64,000 bases of DNA, taken from positions 40,451-104,450 of the forward strand of contig JAABQD010000006.1 in the NCBI GenBank assembly GCA_011391635.1, read 5' to 3'. How positions within the stretch are numbered: position 1 is the stretch's first letter; each line of letters opens with the position of its first letter. Shown here piece by piece: positions 45,171 through 52,254 of this stretch. The notes under the pieces are model-generated. The model did not search any database and was not told the origin of the DNA. It saw only the letters and a program-made list of their open reading frames with translations. The DNA is from Sulfurimonas sp. Lineage in GTDB: Bacteria; Campylobacterota; Campylobacteria; Campylobacterales; Sulfurimonadaceae. The translations under genes and the position numbers were made by a program.

Positions 45171-48100
45171 ATGGAATCTATTACTTTAAAATCAATTCTT
45201 TCTGATACTACTATTTGTATGGAGCCATCCCAAACTATAGCACAGGTTCTTGAAGTCATGACCTCAAACTTCATTAGTTCAGTAGTAATTGTGAATGAAG
45301 CGGAGTATCCGATTGGAATATTTACAGAGCATGATGCAGTTCGCACTGTGGCTGAAGCCATAGATACGCAAAATCCATTGTCTCAAGTGATGACACCACA
45401 CCCTTTGTGCGTAGAAGAGACGCTCAATATCCATGATGCTTATATAATTATGGAAAATAAAGGGTATAGACATCTCGTTGTTGTGAATGCATCGCAAAAA
45501 TTTGTTGGGGTCGTGAGTGAAGGAGATTTTATTCGCCATATCTCTTTTAAAGAACTTAATAAATTTAGTAGAATCTCAGATATTATCAGCAGTTCCCCTC
45601 TTATCATCCAAAAAAGTACATCTATAATAGAAACAGCATCTCTAATGAAAGGGCATAAGTGTGATTATGGGATTGTTCTTGATGAGCATACACATCCTAT
45701 AGGTTTGATAACAGAACGAGATATAACCCAGTGGCGTACAAAAAACAAAGAGATAGTCGATGGACCAGTTGCTTCACTTTTACGCGTTGATTTTAAAGTT
45801 ATTCAAGAGAATATATTAATCCATGAAGCCGTAACGCAGATGAAAAAGCATGGAGTGCATCAGCTTATTGTTGTGGATAAGTCACAAAATCTTGTTGGAA
45901 TGGTAAGCCGACATGATTTGCTCAATGCCATTCATGGAAGCTACTTTGAACATTTAATCAAGTCTATAGAACAAAAAAATGAAGTAATTTCGACACTTGA
46001 TAAACAAAAACAAGAGCTTGATGAAGAGAAAAAAAGAATTGAATTCAATAGTTTCAAGTATATCAAACTATTTGAAGCACTCCCAGATGGAGTCGTTGTA
46101 CTCAATATCAATACAAAGCAAGCAGTTGAGTTTAACACTGCTGCTCATAATTATTTGGGATACTCTGCAGAAGAGTTTGCAGCACTCAAAGTCTCAGATT
46201 ATGAACAAATAGATACACCTCAAGAGATAGAGCGTCGTATCAACACTATTTTGAGAAATGGATTTGATAGTTTTAAGACTATCCACCGTAAAAAAAATGG
46301 AGAGTTTATAGATGTTTGGGTGAATGTTTCAGCGATAGAGCTTGATAAAACGCCTTTTTTACTGGCTATTTATAGAGATATCTCAGAACTAAAAAGTGTT
46401 GAGAGAGATTTATTGCTCCAGTCAGCACAACTCAAAGAGCAAAAGGCATTTTTATACACGATTATCAATACAATTCCAGATTTGATATGGATTAAAGATG
46501 TTAATGGTGTTTATTTAGCATGTAATGAGATGTTTGAGAGACTTTATAATGCAAAAGAGTCTGAGATTGTTGGTAAAAATGACTTTGATTTTGTAGATGT
46601 GGAGTTGGCTAATTTCTTTCGTGAGCATGATAAAGCAGCTATCGTTGCTGGAGGGTCTCGTATCAATGAAGAGTTTCTGAAATTTGCTGATGGAAGCTAT
46701 GAAGGCTATTTTGAAACTATAAAAACACCGATGAAAGATTCTGAGGGCGACATTCTTGGTGTTATCGGTGTTGCAAGGGATTTGAGTGACCGTAAGCATA
46801 AAGATAAAGAGATAGAGACCCTTCAATCACTTGCACACATTGGAACATGGGAGTGGGATATTAAAAAGGATGAGTTCTTTGGAAGTGCAGAGGCATATAA
46901 AATTTTTGGTATAAATGAGAAAAAGACAATTCCTTTCTCTGAGGTAATAAAACATTTTGCACCAGAGGATCGTCAAAGAGTGCAATATCAATTGTTTGAA
47001 GATGCTAAAGTGAACAATATTCATGGCTCGATATATAAAGTTGATGATAAGAATGGTGGTTTTAAATGGATAAAAACACACACAGAATTTCAGTATGACG
47101 AAGCAAAAAATCCAATCAAAGCTTTAGGTGTATTTCAAGATTTTACAGAACAAGTAGAGCATGAAAATGAGATGATTCGTAAAAATGAAGAGCAAAAACT
47201 TTATCAAGAGAGATTGGAAATCCTTGCAAATTATGATCCTTTGACAGGCCTAGCCAATCGTACCCTTTTAATGTCACATCTTCAAAATTCCATAGAACAT
47301 GCAAAGCGAAATAAAACACAAATTGCACTCCTAATGTTTGACTTAGACCGCTTTAAAGATATCAATGATAGTTATGGACATAGCTCAGGAGATGAACTCC
47401 TTCAGCATATTGCAAGTAGCTTTACTTCTCGTTTACGTGAGGGTGATGTAGTAGGTCGTATCGGTGGAGATGAATTTGCTGTAATCTTAAAAGATTTATC
47501 TCATCCAGAGGATGCTGGACGTCTTGCAGAGGAGATGATTCATACACTCTCGTTAGCGTTTAAATTATCAGGAAAGTCTTTAGTGCATGTGGGTGTGAGT
47601 GCAGGAATTGCACTTTTTCCTGACGATGGACAAAGTGCTTCTGATTTACTCCAGCACTCCGATGCGGCACTCTACAAATCCAAAGGAAATGGACGCGGAG
47701 TTTATAGTTACTACACAGATGAACTCACGAACATGGCACGAAAACGGATTGAGTGTGAGCATGATTTGCGACAAGCAATTGAGCGAAATGAGTTCGAAGT
47801 CTATTACCAGCCACAAGTACATATTCGTTCGGGGCGTATTTTAGGTGCTGAGGCATTGGTACGATGGAATCATCCCCAAAGAGGGCTTGTTTCTCCGCTC
47901 GAATTTATTCCTACTGCCGAGGAGTTAGGACTGATAAGCACGATTGGCGAATGGGTCTTAAACGAGACATGCCGACAGGGCAAAATTTGGCTTGACAAAG
48001 GGTATCGATTGACTCTGGCAGTGAATGTTTCAGCACATCAAGTACGATATCAAAATATTCCACTCGTTGTAGAAAAAGCACTCAAAAAAAATAGCTATCC

Positions 48101-48539
48101 AGCCAACAACTTGGAGATAGAACTCACGGAGAGTGCTTTGATGCAAAGAGAAGAGGAAGCTGTGGAGATGTTACATCTGCTTCGTGCCAAAGGAATTCGT
48201 CTGGCAATTGATGATTTTGGTACGGGATACTCATCACTGAGCTATCTCAAACGCTTCCCAATCGATGTACTCAAAATTGACAAAAGTTTTGTAGATGATA
48301 TTCCCTATGATGTGGATGATATGGCGATAGTCAGTGCAATTATCGCCATGGGTCAAGCTTTAGGGTTTCAACTTTTGGCGGAGGGTGTCGAGCGAGAAGA
48401 TCAGATGGAATTTCTCAAAGAAAAAGGGTGTACGATGTACCAAGGGTATATCAAAAGCAGACCCGTTCCAGCTTTAGAGTTTGAAAAATTCTTGCAAGAA
48501 AAACAGGGGGGGGGTAATTTTATCCATTTAGAAGGATAA
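45171..48539 (+). CDS. CBS(x4)-PAS(x3)-GGDEF-EAL signalling protein
   Basis: A 1122-residue cytoplasmic protein. Residues 1-255 are four CBS domains (two nucleotide-binding pairs, e.g. GIFTEHDAVRT, GVVSEGDFIRH, GLITERDITQW, GMVSRHDLLNA). A coiled coil (~265-295) leads to PAS domains at ~300-415, 425-545 and 550-665. The GGDEF domain is intact (RIGGDEF near 762, with an RxxD inhibitory site as REGD), as is the EAL domain (GAEALVRW near 891, DDFGTGYSSLSYL). It may both make and degrade c-di-GMP under adenine-nucleotide and PAS-sensed control. The gene ends in a G9 run (48506-48514) and overlaps the convergent pgeF by 20 bases. Confidence 0.93.
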   Translation: MESITLKSILSDTTICMEPSQTIAQVLEVMTSNFISSVVIVNEAEYPIGIFTEHDAVRTVAEAIDTQNPLSQVMTPHPLCVEETLNIHDAYIIMENKGYRHLVVVNASQKFVGVVSEGDFIRHISFKELNKFSRISDIISSSPLIIQKSTSIIETASLMKGHKCDYGIVLDEHTHPIGLITERDITQWRTKNKEIVDGPVASLLRVDFKVIQENILIHEAVTQMKKHGVHQLIVVDKSQNLVGMVSRHDLLNAIHGSYFEHLIKSIEQKNEVISTLDKQKQELDEEKKRIEFNSFKYIKLFEALPDGVVVLNINTKQAVEFNTAAHNYLGYSAEEFAALKVSDYEQIDTPQEIERRINTILRNGFDSFKTIHRKKNGEFIDVWVNVSAIELDKTPFLLAIYRDISELKSVERDLLLQSAQLKEQKAFLYTIINTIPDLIWIKDVNGVYLACNEMFERLYNAKESEIVGKNDFDFVDVELANFFREHDKAAIVAGGSRINEEFLKFADGSYEGYFETIKTPMKDSEGDILGVIGVARDLSDRKHKDKEIETLQSLAHIGTWEWDIKKDEFFGSAEAYKIFGINEKKTIPFSEVIKHFAPEDRQRVQYQLFEDAKVNNIHGSIYKVDDKNGGFKWIKTHTEFQYDEAKNPIKALGVFQDFTEQVEHENEMIRKNEEQKLYQERLEILANYDPLTGLANRTLLMSHLQNSIEHAKRNKTQIALLMFDLDRFKDINDSYGHSSGDELLQHIASSFTSRLREGDVVGRIGGDEFAVILKDLSHPEDAGRLAEEMIHTLSLAFKLSGKSLVHVGVSAGIALFPDDGQSASDLLQHSDAALYKSKGNGRGVYSYYTDELTNMARKRIECEHDLRQAIERNEFEVYYQPQVHIRSGRILGAEALVRWNHPQRGLVSPLEFIPTAEELGLISTIGEWVLNETCRQGKIWLDKGYRLTLAVNVSAHQVRYQNIPLVVEKALKKNSYPANNLEIELTESALMQREEEAVEMLHLLRAKGIRLAIDDFGTGYSSLSYLKRFPIDVLKIDKSFVDDIPYDVDDMAIVSAIIAMGQALGFQLLAEGVEREDQMEFLKEKGCTMYQGYIKSRPVPALEFEKFLQEKQGGGNFIHLEG
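48506..48514 (+). repeat. Homopolymeric G9 tract in the last codons of the GGDEF-EAL gene
   Basis: Nine consecutive G bases encode Gly-Gly-Gly near the C-terminus. Poly-G tracts of this length are classic slippage sites in Campylobacter and Helicobacter. Adding one G gives a stop right after the glycines; removing one gives a different 5-residue end. The EAL domain is complete before the tract, so the effect would be limited to the tail. Confidence 0.9.
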
Positions 48540-49275
48540 CCCCCGCAAATCGTCCTGTTACTCCACTTTTTCTATAGGAAAAATAGGTTTCACTTTTACA
48601 GCAACTGCACTCTTGTGAGATTTCGAGATGCTCTTTTTTGATTCCAAATATGAGAAGTTGCGACTCTAAAATTGCTCCGACATCAAGATGCCATCGTTCA
48701 TTTTTTTGACTCATGGCATATTCAAATTTATTTCCACATGCCACTTCATAAATCTCATCGCCCACTTCATAGCAACATTTGCCGATACTTGCACCGATGC
48801 TAACAAAAATATTTTCTAACTTCGAGCCAAATTCATGCACAAAAGCATCAAGTACCTTTTGAACTATATTTTGAAATGCCCCCGCCCGTCCGGCATGTGC
48901 AACGGCTATAACCTTTTGCACATCATCATAAAAAAGGATAGGCGAACAATCCGCAACCATAACCATTAAAGGTGTGTTAGGTTTGTTTGTTATAAGTGCA
49001 TCGCAGGTGATTGGCATGTGGAAATTGTCATCTTCATTCACGACATGAACGATATCTGAATGAATCTGTTTCATGTGAATAAGTCTGTTTTTGTCATACC
49101 CAAGTTCTTTGGCTAAAAGTTCGTGATTCATTTCCACATGCCGAACTTCATCTTCCACATGCCAAGCGAGATTTAAAGAGTTGTAGGGTTTTTGGCTCAC
49201 TCCTCCCTCTCTTGTGGTAAACGCGTGTGTGAGATTTTTAAAGTTGTTTAGTAAGTTACTTTTGATTAATTGCAT
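48520..49275 (-). CDS. pgeF: Peptidoglycan editing factor/purine nucleoside phosphorylase, YfiH (PgeF) family
   Basis: The 251-residue protein has TREGGVSQKPYNSLNLAWHV, the metal-site blocks VADCSPILFYD and VAHAGRAGAFQNIV, and C-terminal CSCCKSETYFSYRK. The family's His-Cys-His zinc site acts on nucleosides (LACC1-like) and guards peptidoglycan composition. Four exact motif copies (48734, 49013, 49134, 49155) and one near copy lie inside; two encode WHVED and RHVEM only seven residues apart. It is divergent from ovoA. Confidence 0.9.
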   Translation of the reverse strand: MQLIKSNLLNNFKNLTHAFTTREGGVSQKPYNSLNLAWHVEDEVRHVEMNHELLAKELGYDKNRLIHMKQIHSDIVHVVNEDDNFHMPITCDALITNKPNTPLMVMVADCSPILFYDDVQKVIAVAHAGRAGAFQNIVQKVLDAFVHEFGSKLENIFVSIGASIGKCCYEVGDEIYEVACGNKFEYAMSQKNERWHLDVGAILESQLLIFGIKKEHLEISQECSCCKSETYFSYRKSGVTGRFAGVILLNG

Positions 49276-49297
49276 AAAAAATTATAGCTCATTTTGC

Positions 49298-49303
49298 TAC
49301 AAT
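49298..49303 (+). promoter_or_regulatory. Likely -10 promoter element of ovoA
   Basis: TACAAT in TTTTGCTACAATAGAG, 27 bases before the chosen TTG start of ovoA, in the short divergent gap after pgeF. AAAGAAGGT before the TTG is a good ribosome site. Confidence 0.5.
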
Positions 49304-49330
49304 AGAGAAATTAAAAAAGAAGGTGTTTTT

Positions 49331-51262
49331 TTGAGAGAGTTTAGTACCTATCCACCAACACTTGATGGTAAGAATGTCGAGTTCAAACGCCAAGAAATAC
49401 GGGAATATTTCCACAAAACTTTTGATTTGTTTGAGAAGATTTTTGAAGTCCTAAAAGACGATGAGGTTTTTTACCAAAAGTCCGAACCCACGCGTCATCC
49501 TATGATATTTTATTTTGGGCATACAGCCACTTTTTTTATCAATAAACTCATCCTTATGAAAATAATCCAAGAGAGAATCAATCCCCATTTTGAGTCCATT
49601 TTTGCTGTTGGCGTGGATGAAATGGCATGGGATGATTTGGGTGAAAACAGTCACAAATGGCCAAAAGTGAGTGAGGTTCGAGAGTATCGTAAAAAAGTGC
49701 GAACTTTGGTGGATGAGCTTATAATCCACATGCCACTTACTCTGCCAATCACGCAAGATTCTGGCATGTGGATTGTACTGATGGGCATCGAGCATGAACG
49801 CATCCACATAGAGACTTCCCTCGTTTTGCATCGACAAATGCCACTCGAATTTGTAAAAGAAGTGGCAGAGTTTCACATCTGCCAAGAGGTAGGTGAAGCA
49901 CCAAAAAATGAGATGCTAACAGTCCCGTCAACCCAAGTGAAACTCGGCAAAGAGAAATCGCATAATCTTTATGGCTGGGATAATGAATATGGCAATTATG
50001 AAGAGGTTGTGCAAGAGTTTCAAGCTTCAAAATATCTGGTAAGCAACGCTGAATTTATGGAGTTTGTGGCATGTGGAGGCTATGAAAATCTTGATTTTTG
50101 GGATGATGAGGGCAAAAAGTTTTTAGATATCCGCAAGGCAAAACATCCGCCATTTTGGGTTTTAGAAGAGGGCGAGTACAGATACCGAACACTCTCTTCA
50201 CATATCCACATGCCACAAAACTGGCCAGTTGATGTTAATGCACTAGAAGCCGAAGCCTTTTGCAGATATAAAAGTCAAAAAGAGGGCGTGATTTATTCTC
50301 TGCCAAGCGAAGCCGAATACGCCGCACTTTGTCGGCATGTGGAAATAGAAAGTCAAGAAATTATCGAAGAAAAAGATGCAAACCACAATCTCTCCTATTT
50401 TAGCTCTACGCCCGTCGATAAATTCATGTTCAAAGAGTTTGGCGATGTGCTAGGAAATGTGTGGCAATGGAGTAGAACGCCCATCTTTGGCTTTGATGGT
50501 TTTGAAGTGCATGAGGCGTATGATGACTTCTCCACGCCCACATTTGATGACAAACATGCCCTCATCAAAGGTTCATCGTGGGCGAGTAGCGGAAACTTAA
50601 TCATGAAACACGCAAGATATGCCTTTCGTAAACACTTCTACCAAAACGCTGGATTTCGTTATGTGATTTCAGGAACTTTAGAAAATGAAAACAAATCGCA
50701 CTTCAAAGACGCAGAAATTCTTAAAATTTGCCAAGAGGATTATACGAGTAACTTTAAAACAGAGTGCGTTCAAATAGCTCTCAAATTTGCAAACAAAAAA
50801 ACAAAAGCCCTCGATTTGGGCTGTGCAACAGGGCGAAGCTCGTTCGAGTTGGCAAAAGAGTTTGAAAAAGTGGAAGGCGTTGATTTTTCTGCAAGGTTTA
50901 TACAAGTCGGCGTTGCTTTAAAAGAGCAAGAAGCGTTGGCATGTGGAAACACTCTCATAGATTTGAAAAAACTCGGATACGATGCAATAAAAGAAAAAGT
51001 AGCATTCTATCAAGGCGATGCAAACAACCTCAAACCAAATTTTAACTCCTACGATTTCATCATGGCAACAAATACAAAAGAGCGATTGTATGAGCCAAAA
51101 CAGTTCTTGCAAGAGGTGCATAATCGTATAAATAAAGAGGGAATTTTGGTGCTGATTTTGCCAAAAGAGATGGAAGCTTTAAGTGCGTTGAGTGAGTATT
51201 TTGAGTTGGTGTATGAAGAGATAAAAGAGAGCTACAAGGCATGTGTTTTTAGAAAAGTATGA
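49331..51262 (+). CDS. ovoA: Ovothiol synthase OvoA (5-histidylcysteine sulfoxide synthase plus methyltransferase)
   Basis: I choose the TTG at 49331 (643 residues), because an upstream open frame would overlap pgeF. The N-terminal DinB-like domain holds the non-haem iron motif HxxxHxE (EHERIHIET, about residue 155). A formylglycine-generating-enzyme-like domain follows (FGDVLGNVWQWSRTP, GGSSWASSG-type block, NAGFRYV). The C-terminal ~150 residues are a SAM methyltransferase (ALDLGCATGRSS). OvoA joins cysteine to the histidine ring and its methyltransferase part finishes ovothiol, an antioxidant thiol. Six exact motif copies lie within (49726, 49763, 50068, 50206, 50334, 50938). Confidence 0.9.
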   Translation: MREFSTYPPTLDGKNVEFKRQEIREYFHKTFDLFEKIFEVLKDDEVFYQKSEPTRHPMIFYFGHTATFFINKLILMKIIQERINPHFESIFAVGVDEMAWDDLGENSHKWPKVSEVREYRKKVRTLVDELIIHMPLTLPITQDSGMWIVLMGIEHERIHIETSLVLHRQMPLEFVKEVAEFHICQEVGEAPKNEMLTVPSTQVKLGKEKSHNLYGWDNEYGNYEEVVQEFQASKYLVSNAEFMEFVACGGYENLDFWDDEGKKFLDIRKAKHPPFWVLEEGEYRYRTLSSHIHMPQNWPVDVNALEAEAFCRYKSQKEGVIYSLPSEAEYAALCRHVEIESQEIIEEKDANHNLSYFSSTPVDKFMFKEFGDVLGNVWQWSRTPIFGFDGFEVHEAYDDFSTPTFDDKHALIKGSSWASSGNLIMKHARYAFRKHFYQNAGFRYVISGTLENENKSHFKDAEILKICQEDYTSNFKTECVQIALKFANKKTKALDLGCATGRSSFELAKEFEKVEGVDFSARFIQVGVALKEQEALACGNTLIDLKKLGYDAIKEKVAFYQGDANNLKPNFNSYDFIMATNTKERLYEPKQFLQEVHNRINKEGILVLILPKEMEALSALSEYFELVYEEIKESYKACVFRKV

Positions 51263-51333
51263 CAAGCTGACATATTTTTTAGTAAATATTCATTTTAGCA
51301 GTATGATTTATAAAATCATTTTAGGATGCAAAA

Positions 51334-52245
51334 ATGAATGAAATAGCGATGATAAACAAAGAAAATATCTTAAACAAAATTCACACAATTCGCGGGCTTC
51401 AAGTGATGCTAGACAGAGATTTGGCAGAGCTTTATGGGGTTGAGACAAAAAGAATAAATGAAGCAGTAAAAAACAATCAAGATAAATTTTTAGATGATTT
51501 CTATTTTGAACTTGCAGATAATGAGTTTGAAAATTTGCGGTCGAAAATTTCGACCGCAAATTTTGCCAAAACAAGAAGTAACCCAAAAGTTTTTACCGAA
51601 CAAGGTATTTATATGTTGGCAACTATCTTAAAAAGTAAAGTGGCTTCACAAGTAACGGTATCTATTATAAGAACTTTTGCAAATATGCGAACACTCATTT
51701 CGCAAAATAGTGTTATGTTTGAAAGATTTGAAAGAATTGAACAAAGATTATCTGTTCATGATAAAAATTTTGACAAACTTTTTGAAGCTCTTGAAGATAA
51801 AACTTTAAAACCATCTCATGGAATATTTTACGATGGACAAATTTATGATGCTTATGTTTTTGTGGCTGATTTGATAAAAAGTGCAAAAGAAAATATCGTT
51901 TTGATTGATAACTATATCGATGAAACAGTTTTGACACTTTTTAGCAAAAATCCAAATATAAAAGTAGTAATTTACACAAATAGCATCTCAAAACAGCTCA
52001 AACTTGACCTTCAAAAATACAACGCACAATACAAAAATATAGAACTCAAAGAGTTCAAAAATGCCCACGACAGGTTTATGATACTTGACAACAAAGAGGT
52101 ATATCACATCGGAGCAAGTCTCAAAGATTTGGGCAAAAAGTGGTTTGCATTTTCTAAGTTTGATGTAGAAGTTTTTGAAATGTTATCAAAGCTGGATGCA
52201 AAATTGTATAATGTTTCACAAATAAATAAAAATTCTGTTATTTAA
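51334..52245 (+). CDS. ORF6N DNA-binding domain fused to PLD-like C-terminal module
   Basis: A 303-residue protein. Residues 1-115 match the phage-type ORF6N domain (IRGLQVMLDRDLAELYGV and VFTEQGIYMLATILKS). After a coiled linker, residues ~165-285 form a PLD-like module: IFYDGQIYDAYVFV, IVLIDNYIDE and HDRFMILDNKEVYHIGASL (HxR-x4-D plus a GAS turn, a variant HKD motif). The same module, highly similar, ends the RhuM-type gene at 56157-57030. It lies 10 bases ahead of the MmeI-like gene, with which it is probably co-transcribed. A DNA-targeting effector or regulator role is inferred. AGGA supports the start. Confidence 0.75.
   Translation: MNEIAMINKENILNKIHTIRGLQVMLDRDLAELYGVETKRINEAVKNNQDKFLDDFYFELADNEFENLRSKISTANFAKTRSNPKVFTEQGIYMLATILKSKVASQVTVSIIRTFANMRTLISQNSVMFERFERIEQRLSVHDKNFDKLFEALEDKTLKPSHGIFYDGQIYDAYVFVADLIKSAKENIVLIDNYIDETVLTLFSKNPNIKVVIYTNSISKQLKLDLQKYNAQYKNIELKEFKNAHDRFMILDNKEVYHIGASLKDLGKKWFAFSKFDVEVFEMLSKLDAKLYNVSQINKNSVI
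51530..51564. repeat. 35-bp near-perfect palindrome inside the ORF6N coding region
   Basis: Arms 51530-51546 and 51548-51564 are 17-base perfect reverse complements around one central A; the core reads GCGGTCGAAA then TTTCGACCGC. It encodes the segment ENLRSKISTANF within the DNA-binding domain. It is too tight a stem to be usual in coding DNA and could be a protein-binding operator or an mRNA hairpin. Confidence 0.9.
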
Positions 52246-52254
52246 AGAAGAGCG

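Noticed and set aside
49214..49330. Longer OvoA start at 49214
   Set aside because: It would overlap pgeF on the other strand by 62 bases; the TTG at 49331 has a ribosome site and promoter and begins at the family's N-terminus.
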